64,000 nt of DNA, taken from assembly GCA_025453605.1 (NCBI GenBank), contig JALOPZ010000001.1, positions 491,042 to 555,041 of the forward strand, in the 5' to 3' direction. Below are positions 43,039 through 51,024 of the stretch, one piece after another. Origin of the DNA: Candidatus Margulisiibacteriota bacterium (GTDB lineage: Bacteria; Margulisbacteria; WOR-1; O2-12-FULL-45-9; XYB2-FULL-48-7). The notes beneath the pieces were generated by a model. That model saw only the letters and a list, made by a program, of their open reading frames with translations. It was not told the DNA's origin and did not search any database. Numbering within the stretch: position 1 is the first letter of the stretch; each line of letters begins with the position of its first letter. A program made the position numbers and the translations under genes.

Positions 43039-44172
43039 TTTATCCAGCTCCGCCCTGGTCGCCAGCTCGGTTACGCAGAGCAACCGCTTATCGCGCAGAT
43101 AAAACTCCTTAAAGCTCGGCGTTTGCGGCCACAAAACCCTGGCACTCAGTTTTTTCTTCAGGTAATTCGACTTCTGCAGGCAGAGCTCGGCCACCCGGCG
43201 CAGCCCGGTCTTCCCCAGCAGCGACAAATAGATCGCCGCGGCCAGAGCGCAGAGCGCTTCGTTGCTGCAGATGTTGGAGGTCGCTTTTTCCCGTCGGATA
43301 TGTTGTTCCCGGGTCGCCATCGTCAGGACATAACCGCGCCGCCCGCGACCGTCGACGGTCGCGCCGACCAGCCGGCCGGGCAGCTGGCGCAGAAATTTCT
43401 GCCGGGCGGCAAAAATTCCAAGCCCCGGGCCGCCGAAGCTTTGCGGGTTACCCAGAGCCTGCCCCTCACCGACGACAATATCCGCTCCATACTCGCCAGG
43501 CGGCTTGAGCAGGCCAAGCGAGATCGGATCGACGCTGACGATCAATAAAGCCCCCGCGGCGTGGACCTTTTCGGCCAGGCCGAAGACGGTTTCGATGTTC
43601 CCAAAGTAATTGGGCTGCTGAAGGATGAAACACGCGGCGCCAGGGGCCAGAGTCCAGTTGCCGGGAGTAAGCCCGGTTGTCTGGTCGAAGGGGAGAACCG
43701 TGAGCTTTAGATCGACGGCGGCACAATAAGTCTGTAAAACTTCCCGGTAGTTCGGGTGGAGCGCGCCGGAAATCACGACCTCTTTGCGGCCGGTGACCCG
43801 GCAGGCCATCAAGGCGGCTTCGGCTAGGGCGGTGGCGCCATCATAGATCGAGGCGTTGGCCACCTCCAAGCCGGTCAATTCGCAGATCAGCGACTGGTAT
43901 TCATAGATCGCCTGCAGCGTCCCCTGACTAACCTCCGGCTGATAAGGGGTGTAGGCGGTGTAGAACTCGGAGCGGCCGACCAGGTGCTTTAGCGCGCTGG
44001 GAATAAAGTGTCGGTAGGAGCCGCCCCCCAGAAAACCGTCGTCCCGAGTATTTTTCGCGCTCAACGCGGCCAGCTCGGAGAGCAGCTCCGGCTCGCTCAG
44101 CGGAGCGGGCAAGTTAAGAGGAGCAGACAGGCGGGCCTTGGCCGGGATCCCGGTAAAGAGGTCGGTTGTCAC
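43012..44172 (-). CDS. gcvPA: glycine dehydrogenase (decarboxylating) subunit 1
   Basis: A 386-aa PLP-fold subunit of the split P protein of the glycine cleavage system. Clear GcvPA features are FLGGGSYRHFIPSAL, YTPYQPEVSQGTLQAIYEYQS, ANASIYDGATALAEA and GNPQSFGGPGLGIFA. The enzyme decarboxylates glycine and passes aminomethyl to GcvH. It is about 50 residues shorter than usual; the N-terminal stretch before DLFTGIP is missing because the start overlaps gcvH (4 bp). No gcvPB follows; the operon ends here. Confidence 0.93.
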   Translation of the reverse strand: MTTDLFTGIPAKARLSAPLNLPAPLSEPELLSELAALSAKNTRDDGFLGGGSYRHFIPSALKHLVGRSEFYTAYTPYQPEVSQGTLQAIYEYQSLICELTGLEVANASIYDGATALAEAALMACRVTGRKEVVISGALHPNYREVLQTYCAAVDLKLTVLPFDQTTGLTPGNWTLAPGAACFILQQPNYFGNIETVFGLAEKVHAAGALLIVSVDPISLGLLKPPGEYGADIVVGEGQALGNPQSFGGPGLGIFAARQKFLRQLPGRLVGATVDGRGRRGYVLTMATREQHIRREKATSNICSNEALCALAAAIYLSLLGKTGLRRVAELCLQKSNYLKKKLSARVLWPQTPSFKEFYLRDKRLLCVTELATRAELDKLAAQIGPA

Positions 44173-44552
44173 TTCTGGATCAATTTCTGATAGTCGGCGG
44201 CGGTCAGCAAGGCGTCCAGATCAGCCGGGGAGGACATCTCCAGCTTCATGATCCAGCCCTCGCCGTAGGGGGCGGTGTTAACTTTTTCCGGATGGTCGTT
44301 AAGCGCCTCGTTGCGGGCGACGACCTTGCCGCCAACCGGGGCGTAGAGCGTGGAGACCGACTTGACCGACTCGACGACGCCGAACTCCTGCATCGCCTTG
44401 AATTCTTTCCCGACGGCTGGCAGCTCAACATAGACAACGTCGCCCAGCGAGTCCTGCGCGTAATCGGAGATACCGACTGTCGCGGTCTTTCCCTCGACCT
44501 TGACCCACTCGTGCTCTTTGCTGTATTTCAGTTCGCCTGGAAAGTTCCCCAT
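44169..44552 (-). CDS. gcvH: glycine cleavage system H protein
   Basis: A 127-aa lipoyl carrier with lipoylated Lys64 (GVVESVKSVSTLYAPV) and the SKEHEWV start. It shuttles aminomethyl between P and T proteins. The ATG at 44552 is preferred to a longer frame because GAGGGGG stands before it and it matches the family N-terminus. Confidence 0.96.
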   Translation of the reverse strand: MGNFPGELKYSKEHEWVKVEGKTATVGISDYAQDSLGDVVYVELPAVGKEFKAMQEFGVVESVKSVSTLYAPVGGKVVARNEALNDHPEKVNTAPYGEGWIMKLEMSSPADLDALLTAADYQKLIQK

Positions 44553-44553
44553 T

Positions 44554-44841
44554 TTAAGCCCCCTCTCCGTCCGCGCGGCGACGGCAGTAGATAAAGACCG
44601 CGCCGGCAAGAATAACCCGGGCCGCGCTGTCCCAGAACCGGTCGACCAAGGCCTTCTTCTGGTAATAGGTGTCCAGCAGCTGTTCGCCGGCTGAGCCGGG
44701 GAGCGGCTCCAGCGCGGCGGCCCCGCCTTTATTGAACAGCAGGCCGACCGTCGAGCTGGTCAGGTCGACCGCGCCCCAGAAAAGAAAAATGAGGGCGGCC
44801 AGGCAAATAATGAAATAGTAGGTTTTCTTGAGGTCCACCAC
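44554..44841 (-). CDS. small membrane protein within the gcv operon
   Basis: A 95-aa protein with two hydrophobic helices (about 7-27 and 72-87) separated by a loop with YYQKKALVDRFWD. It lies between gcvT and gcvH, 9 bp and 1 bp from its neighbours, so it is co-transcribed. I recognise no family. Confidence 0.6.
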   Translation of the reverse strand: MVDLKKTYYFIICLAALIFLFWGAVDLTSSTVGLLFNKGGAAALEPLPGSAGEQLLDTYYQKKALVDRFWDSAARVILAGAVFIYCRRRADGEGA

Positions 44842-44850
44842 GAACTTATT

Positions 44851-45885
44851 CTATCGTTTGTAAAACGCTTTGTCAACGACGCGCCCCGGGACCATTTGCC
44901 CCCTAATATCGACGACAACATCAGTCGTTGCAGTCGTTAAATAGGCGAGAGCGATCGGCTTTTTAAAGGTCGGCGAATACGTCCCGCTGGTCACGATGCC
45001 GAGCGGGGCGAGGGACGAGGGGCGAAGGACGGAGTGCCCCTGCCTGGGGATCAGGCGACCCTCGAGCTCTATCCCGACCAAATACTTTTTCGGGCCATTA
45101 AGCAAATCTTGCTTACCGATAAAGTCTCCCTTGTCAAATTTGACCGCCCAGGCGTAGCCGGCGTCGAGCGGCGAGGTCTCTTCGTCGTATTCGTGGCCGT
45201 ACAGCGGCAGGCCGGCCTCCAGGCGAAGCGTGTCGCGCGCCCCCAGCCCGCACGGTTGAACGCCGGCCGTCAGGATGGTATCCCAAACCTTGCCGGCGTC
45301 TTTTTTAGCGATGATCAGTTCGATCCCATCCTCGCCGGTATACCCGCTGCGCGAGAGGACGAGGTCGCGCCACCCGAGAACGCGATTATGCTTCAGCCCG
45401 CCAAGATCGACGCCGAGGGCCTTACCGACCGCGGCCGCGGCTTGCGGGCCCTGCACGGAGAGCATGCAGTCGTTATCGGCAAGAGAGACCCCCTGGCCGC
45501 CGGCCAGGTTTTTCAGCCAGGCCAGGGCCTTGTCGGTGTTGACCGCGTTAGCGACGATCAGATAATGCGTCGGCAGGCGATAGAGGAACAGGTCATCGAT
45601 CGTCCCGCCGTGCTCATTGCAGGCGACAGTATATTGGCACTGGTTGACGTTAAGGCGCGCGGCATCATTGGTCAGCGCCCGCTGCAGCAGGGGGAGGGCC
45701 TGATCGCCTTCAACCTTGATCAGCCCCATGTGGGCGATATCGAACAGCCCGGCGGAGGTTCGGACCGCCAGGTGTTCGGCGATGATCCCGGCCGGGTACT
45801 GGACCGGCATTTCCCAGCCGGCAAAAGGGACCAGCTTGGCGCCGAGCGCCAGGTGTTTTTCGTAGAGCGGGGTCCGTTTTAGCAT
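44851..45885 (-). CDS. gcvT: glycine cleavage system aminomethyltransferase
   Basis: A 344-aa THF-dependent T protein that releases ammonia and forms methylene-THF, the substrate of FolD. Motifs are PVQYPAGIIAEHLAVRTSAGLFDIAHMG, GGTIDDL, the SRSGYTGEDGIEL motif and RDTLRLEAGLPLYGHE. A heptamer array encodes the LRPSSLAPLG loop. It overlaps hisC by 7 bp. Confidence 0.95.
   Translation of the reverse strand: MLKRTPLYEKHLALGAKLVPFAGWEMPVQYPAGIIAEHLAVRTSAGLFDIAHMGLIKVEGDQALPLLQRALTNDAARLNVNQCQYTVACNEHGGTIDDLFLYRLPTHYLIVANAVNTDKALAWLKNLAGGQGVSLADNDCMLSVQGPQAAAAVGKALGVDLGGLKHNRVLGWRDLVLSRSGYTGEDGIELIIAKKDAGKVWDTILTAGVQPCGLGARDTLRLEAGLPLYGHEYDEETSPLDAGYAWAVKFDKGDFIGKQDLLNGPKKYLVGIELEGRLIPRQGHSVLRPSSLAPLGIVTSGTYSPTFKKPIALAYLTTATTDVVVDIRGQMVPGRVVDKAFYKR
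45001..45035 (-). repeat. heptanucleotide array in gcvT
   Basis: Read on the plus strand: GAGCGGG, GCGAGGG, ACGAGGG, GCGAAGG, ACGGAGT. In the coding direction these are CGTCCCT-type units as in lpxB, read in the same phase, giving RPSSLAP. Confidence 0.85.
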
Positions 45886-46943
45886 GAGGCGAGCGCGGCG
45901 AGGAACTTTTTATTTTGCTCCGGCGTGCCGATCGAGACACGAATAGCGTTAGGGAAACCGAAAGAGGTTAACGGGCGAATGATAACGCCCTTCTTCATTA
46001 ATTCCAGGAAAACCTCGTCGGCCGGCTTGACGGTGGAGACAAAAACAAAATTAGCCTCGGTCTTTTTGTATTTGTAGCCGAGCTTATCGAGCTCCGCGTA
46101 AAGCAGATCTTTCCCCGCGCCGTTGTTCTGCAGGGTCTTAGCCATGAAGTCGTCGTCGTCCAGCGCGGCGGCGGCGCCGGCCTGGGCGAGGCGGTTGACG
46201 TTGAACGGCATCTTGGTCCTGAACATCGGCGCGATCAGCTCCGGCCGGGCGACGCCGTAGCCGACGCGCAGGCCGGCCAGGCCGAAGAACTTGGAAAAGG
46301 TCCGGAGGACGATCACGTTGCGCCCCTCTTTGACGTAATTAATGCTGTTGGGGAAATCTGGGTTCTCCGCGAATTCGGCGTACGCCTCGTCAACCACGAC
46401 CAGCACGTTATCCGGGACCTTTTTCTTAAAGGCGGCAAATTCGGCCGCGGTAAAGATCGTCCCGGTCGGGTTATTGGGATTGGTTAAAAATATTACCTTG
46501 GTCTTTTTAGTGACGGCCCCAGCCAGGGCGGCCAGATCGAGCGCCGCCTCCTTGAGGTCGACGAGAACCAGCTTGCCGCCGAACAGCCTGGTGACCAGTT
46601 CGTAGAGGCTAAACGTGTTCTTGGAGACGATCACTTCGTCGCCGGGCTCTATATATGTAGAGGCGATAACCTGCATGATGTCATCCGAACCGTTGCCGCA
46701 GATAATATTCTCGGGACCGACCCCGAGCTTGCCGGCGAGCGCCTCGCGCAGGCGGGTAGACTTCTGATCGGGGTAGATCTGCAGCCGGCCGGCTTCTTCG
46801 CCGATCGCTTTAACCGATTTGGGGGAGGGGCCGAACGGGTTTTCATTCGAAGCCAGCTTAACGACGCCCGGCTCGGTCGGGTTTTTCCCGGGGATGTAAT
46901 CCTTGATCGCTTCGACTTCTTTCCTGATCGGGATGTCGCTCAT
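45879..46943 (-). CDS. hisC: histidinol-phosphate aminotransferase
   Basis: A 354-aa fold-type I aminotransferase of normal HisC length: KLASNENPFGPSP, FLTNPNNPTG, VVDEAYAEF and PLP Lys218 in RTFSKFFGLAGLRVGY. It makes histidinol phosphate, though HisC homologues can also act on aromatic keto acids. No other his gene is present; it heads the gcvT-gcvH-gcvPA operon. The ATG at 46943 is 6 nt from a TGA-TATAAT promoter. Confidence 0.9.
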   Translation of the reverse strand: MSDIPIRKEVEAIKDYIPGKNPTEPGVVKLASNENPFGPSPKSVKAIGEEAGRLQIYPDQKSTRLREALAGKLGVGPENIICGNGSDDIMQVIASTYIEPGDEVIVSKNTFSLYELVTRLFGGKLVLVDLKEAALDLAALAGAVTKKTKVIFLTNPNNPTGTIFTAAEFAAFKKKVPDNVLVVVDEAYAEFAENPDFPNSINYVKEGRNVIVLRTFSKFFGLAGLRVGYGVARPELIAPMFRTKMPFNVNRLAQAGAAAALDDDDFMAKTLQNNGAGKDLLYAELDKLGYKYKKTEANFVFVSTVKPADEVFLELMKKGVIIRPLTSFGFPNAIRVSIGTPEQNKKFLAALASC

Positions 46944-46949
46944 GCCGTG

Positions 46950-46958
46950 ATTATATCA
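46950..46958 (-). promoter_or_regulatory. extended -10 promoter of hisC
   Basis: On the minus strand TGA-TATAAT (46958-46950), then 6 nt to the ATG. The hisC message should be leaderless. It begins 8 bp after the terminator of the upstream operon. Confidence 0.75.
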
Positions 46959-46965
46959 TAGTGCT

Positions 46966-46998
46966 AAAAAAAAGGCCCCCGCGGGAGGCGGGGGCCTT
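46966..46998 (-). terminator. Rho-independent terminator of the OMP operon
   Basis: A perfect 11-bp GC-rich stem (AAGGCCCCCGC with GCGGGGGCCTT) with loop GGGAG, followed on the minus strand by eight T. It lies 22 bp after the outer-membrane protein stop at 47020. Confidence 0.95.
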
Positions 46999-47019
46999 AT
47001 CGTCAAACTGAACTAGCGA

Positions 47020-47691
47020 CTAAAGGAGGTAAGCGACGCCAGCGGCGAGCTGGGAGCTCGAATAATTCGCGCCGCCGTTCGGGGTGATCGACTGCATGGT
47101 CGCTTCGATCATGACTGCCCCCTGCATCGACCAGGCGATCGCCGAACCGACCGTCAGGTCGATAGCCGTACCCTGAGCGGTGCCGTTGGAATTCATGGAG
47201 CGATAAGCCAGGGCGCCGTAAGGGATGAACGGAGCCATGACCTTGCTGACCCCAGCCGCGATGCTGATCTGAGAGAGCGGAGTGGAGATGTCCCCGAGCC
47301 CGGTAACGGTGGTCGTGAGGGTAGAAGATTTATACCCGCCGCCGACCGCGACGCTGACCGGCATATCTTTCCCCTCTTGGATAACGGAATACTTTAAATT
47401 GAGCGCGTACCCGGTCGCCGCGATCTTGGAGACCCCCACCGGCAGTCCGGACGCATTGGCGGAGCCGAGATTGACCAAAACATCGAGTTTATCAGTGATG
47501 CCGTATCCAACATAGCCGCCGATGGTTCCCACCGACATGCCGCTGACGTTGTTGTAGTTGGCATCGGAAACGTAGCCGAGCAAGCCGCCGATCTTCCCCT
47601 GGCCCAGCGGGTTCGCAGTGAGCAGGAATTCAGCCGAGGCGGCGGAGGCGATCAGGACAACGGCCAGTAATAACGTGGTAACAAGTCTCAT
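47020..47691 (-). CDS. small outer-membrane beta-barrel protein
   Basis: A 223-aa protein with a signal peptide ending near ASAASA (residue 20) and a body of alternating Gly/Ala/Val/Thr strands (GKIGGLLGYVS, GTIGGYVGYGITDKLDVLVNLGSA). It ends in GVAYLL. The ATG at 47691 is chosen because of AAGGAGG just upstream. Function unknown; 65 bp separate it from another barrel candidate. Confidence 0.75.
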   Translation of the reverse strand: MRLVTTLLLAVVLIASAASAEFLLTANPLGQGKIGGLLGYVSDANYNNVSGMSVGTIGGYVGYGITDKLDVLVNLGSANASGLPVGVSKIAATGYALNLKYSVIQEGKDMPVSVAVGGGYKSSTLTTTVTGLGDISTPLSQISIAAGVSKVMAPFIPYGALAYRSMNSNGTAQGTAIDLTVGSAIAWSMQGAVMIEATMQSITPNGGANYSSSQLAAGVAYLL

Positions 47692-47756
47692 TTGGTCCTC
47701 CTTGATATATTTCGGGGGGCCGGGACGCAATGTTTACCTGCTTACCACCTCCTTCG

Positions 47757-48482
47757 TTAAAAAGGATTAGCCCAACTAAAACCGAGCAGAACGGAGCGCG
47801 TATCTTTGACCTGCGTCCCGTCCAGGATGTTCAGCGCGCTCAGGTTGAGGGAGAAGATCGGGGTAAAGTAAAGCCGGGCCCCGCCGTTGACCTGGAAGAG
47901 CGATTCTCCGGCGAGCAGATCGGCCAGCAGGAAGACCGTGTCGCCGAGCGGGAGCTCAACGCCGGCCAGACCGAGCGGGCGGAATTTGCTGTTGGGGAAA
48001 TCAGCCTGAAACCCGAAGGTGGCTTTCGGCCCCTGCTGGAAATATTTGGTCGCGACCATGTAAACGTCGGTTTGCGTCCGGGAGAAGAGGTTCTCGACCC
48101 CCAGGGCCAACAGGAGCGGATAAGGTTCATCGCCGGTCGAAAGGGAGAGCTTCATGTTGACGAAGACCCCCTCGCGCAGCTGGCTGGAATTCTTTTCCGT
48201 GCCGCCAACGATGCCGAGCTCGACGCCGTGAAAGGTGCCGAGGTTCATCTTGTAGGAGACGACCGCTTCACCGGTCGCGCTCCCGTTGCCGGTCACCGTC
48301 GTGCCGTAATCGGCGCCGATATTGAAGTTCTTATAAGGGATGCAATCGGCTGTCGGGATCCGGACAACACCGGTCGGACCGTTCAGCGACGGCGCGGGGA
48401 GATACTGGGCTGCCGCCAGGGCGAATGAGAGCGTGGAAAGTAGAACGTAGAGCGCAGAGCATAGGGCTATTTTCTTTGTCAT
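47757..48482 (-). CDS. outer-membrane beta-barrel protein (YjbH-like)
   Basis: A 241-aa protein with a signal peptide of about 24 residues and a mature start PSLNGPTGVVRIPTAD, which recalls YjbH-type outer-membrane proteins. Strand-rich, ending in GFSWANPF with terminal Phe. The hydrophobic core of its signal peptide is encoded by a heptamer array. It overlaps the glycosyltransferase gene by 4 bp. Confidence 0.75.
   Translation of the reverse strand: MTKKIALCSALYVLLSTLSFALAAAQYLPAPSLNGPTGVVRIPTADCIPYKNFNIGADYGTTVTGNGSATGEAVVSYKMNLGTFHGVELGIVGGTEKNSSQLREGVFVNMKLSLSTGDEPYPLLLALGVENLFSRTQTDVYMVATKYFQQGPKATFGFQADFPNSKFRPLGLAGVELPLGDTVFLLADLLAGESLFQVNGGARLYFTPIFSLNLSALNILDGTQVKDTRSVLLGFSWANPF
48429..48463 (-). 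repeat. heptanucleotide array in an OMP signal peptide
   Basis: Plus-strand units GAGCGTG, GAAAGTA, GAACGTA, GAGCGCA, GAGCATA. Read on the minus strand they encode most of the hydrophobic stretch (CSALYVLLSTLS). Confidence 0.75.
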
Positions 48483-49609
48483 AGCTCCTCCTGTCGGGTT
48501 TGATTCACGAGTGAATTATAAACAGATTCGATCTGCTTTGCAACAATAAAAGAAGCAAATCTTTCCTGGGCGTCAGCCCGGGCGGCCAGCGAAAATTGGC
48601 GACGCAGCTCGTCGTCGGTCAGCAGCCTGGCGAGGTGATCGACGAACGCTTTTTGGCTGCGCCGGACCAGATATCCATCGATCCCGGAGCGGACCGTGTC
48701 GACCAACCCGCCGGCGAAAAGGGCGACGATCGGCAGACCGGCCGCTTTGGCCTCGGCCAAAACCATTCCCTGGGTCTCGGTCGTTGACGAAAAGAGAAAG
48801 ATGTCGCCGATCGCGTAGTAAAGCAAGACGCGCGGGTAGGGGATCTCGCCCGTAACGATGACATTTCTCACTCTTTTTAGCTGCGCTTCCAGCGGCCCTC
48901 CCCCCACCACCACCAGCTTGGTCCCCGGGCAAGATTCGAGCAGCCGCTCGTAGGCTTTGATCAGAAAGGGGAGGTTCTTTTCTTTGGAGATCCGGCCGGC
49001 ATAAAGCAAGACTTTCTCGTCTTCCCTGATGCCGTAGCGGCGGCGCAGCTTGCGGCGGATGTCCGCCGGATCACGGGGGTAAAGGTGGAGTTCGACTCCG
49101 GAGGGGATGACGGCGACCGGCGTTTTAACCCCCCAGGCGCGCAAGACCCGCCGGGCCATGGTCGACGGGGTGATTATCTGGTCGGCTCCATTGCAAAACG
49201 AGCGCAGATAAGCGGCGATCCCCATTTTGGCCAAAGCGCCGGGGACAAACCGGGCGTAATGAACATATCTGGTGAATAGGGTGTGGAAGGAGTAGACCAA
49301 CGGGACCTTTCTCTGCCGGGCGACGAACCGGGCCAGAAGCCCGGCCTGAAAGGGGGAGTGGCTGTGGATGATGTCGACTTCAGGGATCTTTTTGACGATC
49401 GGGATAGCCAGGCGGAACTTCGGATATCCGCCGGAGAACGACGGAAAACGGACCATATCGGGATCGGTATCGACGTGACCGGGGTAATGCGGGGCGAGGA
49501 CGTAAACTTTATGCCCCAGCGCCCGGAGCTCGTGGACCATGATCTCGGCAGAATTCGTTACCCCGGAGAGATAAGGCTTGTACGAGTCGGTGAAGAAGGC
49601 GATCTTCAC
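48479..49609 (-). CDS. glycosyltransferase family 4
   Basis: A 376-aa GT-B retaining glycosyltransferase: KIAFFTDSYKPYLSGVTNSAE, HSHSPFQAGLLARFVARQRKVPLVYSFHTLFTRYVHY, the donor site YAGRISKEKNLPFLI and SSTTETQGMVLAEAKAAGLP with the conserved Glu pair. It resembles diacylglycerol or phosphoinositol glycosyltransferases; donor and acceptor are not known. GTG 49609 is used: it overlaps the lpxD stop (GTGA) and matches the family start, while a longer frame to 49870 is antisense-like extension. Confidence 0.9.
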   Translation of the reverse strand: MKIAFFTDSYKPYLSGVTNSAEIMVHELRALGHKVYVLAPHYPGHVDTDPDMVRFPSFSGGYPKFRLAIPIVKKIPEVDIIHSHSPFQAGLLARFVARQRKVPLVYSFHTLFTRYVHYARFVPGALAKMGIAAYLRSFCNGADQIITPSTMARRVLRAWGVKTPVAVIPSGVELHLYPRDPADIRRKLRRRYGIREDEKVLLYAGRISKEKNLPFLIKAYERLLESCPGTKLVVVGGGPLEAQLKRVRNVIVTGEIPYPRVLLYYAIGDIFLFSSTTETQGMVLAEAKAAGLPIVALFAGGLVDTVRSGIDGYLVRRSQKAFVDHLARLLTDDELRRQFSLAARADAQERFASFIVAKQIESVYNSLVNQTRQEEL

Positions 49610-50541
49610 TGTTTTGCGCGGAGGCTCTTGAGAGCGGCCGGGAGCTGCCGCAGGGCGGCCTGCTGTTCCAGCTCCTTTTTGTGGTCGATCGCCGGAAAAC
49701 CGGAGACGACCGAGTTGGCCGGGATATCTTTGGTCACGCCGGCCTTGGCCATAATGATCGCATTCTCGCCGACGGTGAGGTGCCCGGCAAAACCGGCCAT
49801 CCCGCCAACGGAAACGTGGTCTTTGAGCGTGACAGAGCCGGCCAGGCCGATCAGCGAGGTGAGGGCGCAATTGCGGCCGATGTCGCAGTTATGGGCAATG
49901 TGGGTCAGGCTGTCGATCTTGGTCCCAGCCCCGATCCGGGTCGTTCCCAGGGTGGCGCGCGAGACGCAGACATTGGCATAGAGCTCAACGTCGTCTTCGA
50001 TCATGACCGTGCCGAGCTGAGGGATCTTTTCCCACTTCCCAGCCTCCCAGACAAAACCATAACCATCAACCCCGATCCGGGCGCCGGCGTGGATCACGAC
50101 CCGGTTACCGATCTTGACCCGGTCGTAGAGCGTCACGGAGGGGTGGATCACGCAATCGTCGCCGATCTCCACGTTCTCGCCAATAACGACCAAGGGATGA
50201 ATGACGGTCCCTTTACCGATCTTGGCGCTGGCGGCGACCACCGCCGTTTTGTGGATACCGGGCTTTCCTTTCGGTTTCGGCGCAAAAAGAGGGAGGATCC
50301 GCGCCATGGCTAAACGGGGATTTTTGACCAGGATGGCAGGCTTGCCGGTGACTTTTGCCGTTAACGGCGCAACGAGCGCGGCTGCCCGGGACGACAAAGC
50401 CGGGGCGAGGTTCTTGTCTTCCAGAACGAAGACCAGATCCCCGGCCCCGGCCTCTTCGATGGGGGATGCCCCCCGGATCTCCAGATTGCCGTCGCCGATC
50501 AGTTCACCGGCGGCGATCTCTGACAGCTTCTTTAGCTTCAC
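49606..50541 (-). CDS. lpxD: UDP-3-O-acylglucosamine N-acyltransferase
   Basis: A 311-aa left-handed beta-helix acyltransferase of the third lipid A step. It has an N-terminal uridine-binding domain (KKLSEIAAGELIGDG), hexapeptide repeats (IGENVEIGDDCVIHPSVTLYD), GGMAGFAGHLTVG and a C-terminal helix. It starts with GTG. With LpxA, B and C elsewhere in the window, most early lipid A enzymes are present. Confidence 0.95.
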   Translation of the reverse strand: MKLKKLSEIAAGELIGDGNLEIRGASPIEEAGAGDLVFVLEDKNLAPALSSRAAALVAPLTAKVTGKPAILVKNPRLAMARILPLFAPKPKGKPGIHKTAVVAASAKIGKGTVIHPLVVIGENVEIGDDCVIHPSVTLYDRVKIGNRVVIHAGARIGVDGYGFVWEAGKWEKIPQLGTVMIEDDVELYANVCVSRATLGTTRIGAGTKIDSLTHIAHNCDIGRNCALTSLIGLAGSVTLKDHVSVGGMAGFAGHLTVGENAIIMAKAGVTKDIPANSVVSGFPAIDHKKELEQQAALRQLPAALKSLRAKQ

Positions 50542-50543
50542 GT

Positions 50544-50999
50544 TTACTTGTTCAACTCGGTGACCACCATCTCGGTCAGGTCCATCCCGCCGGTGATGAT
50601 GACTTGCTTGTCGAGGACCATTTCGATCCCGACCTTCTTGGCGACTTTCTGAACGGCCTTCAAGATCTCTTGCTGAAGCTTGCCGGTCAGCTCGGCGTTT
50701 AACCGCAGCAGGGTTTCCCGCTCCGGCGCCAGCTTTTCCTCGAGCTCCTTCTTCATTTTTTCCAGCTCTTCCGGCTTCTTGCCGTCCTTTTCCGCCTTCT
50801 CCAGCTTCTTCTGGCTCTCTTCGAACGACTTTTTGAAACTTTCTTCCTTCTTGCCCAATTCACTCTGGGCCTTGGAAGTCTCCTTGTAGTCCTTGAAAAC
50901 CTTCTGGACGTCGATGAAACCGATCGAATTAAAATTCGCGGCCTGCGAGACGCCAGCGATAAAGGCGATAGCCAGCAAAGCGACTAATATCTTTCTCAT
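50544..50999 (-). CDS. OmpH/Skp-family periplasmic chaperone
   Basis: A 151-aa protein with a signal peptide (residues 1-21), a FIDVQKVF strand and a long Lys/Glu coiled coil, then a C-terminal strand (GIEMVLDKQVIITGG). Skp carries unfolded outer-membrane proteins. Start ATG 50999 is chosen over GTG 51008 because GGAGG lies 8 nt before it. skp-lpxD order is the usual one in diderms. Confidence 0.92.
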   Translation of the reverse strand: MRKILVALLAIAFIAGVSQAANFNSIGFIDVQKVFKDYKETSKAQSELGKKEESFKKSFEESQKKLEKAEKDGKKPEELEKMKKELEEKLAPERETLLRLNAELTGKLQQEILKAVQKVAKKVGIEMVLDKQVIITGGMDLTEMVVTELNK

Positions 51000-51024
51000 G
51001 ATTTTCACCTCCTCTTGAACGGTG

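Noticed and set aside
48479-49870. The 463-aa form of the glycosyltransferase
   Set aside because: The first 87 residues are Arg/Pro-rich antisense of lpxD. The GTG at 49609 overlaps the lpxD stop and matches the family start.
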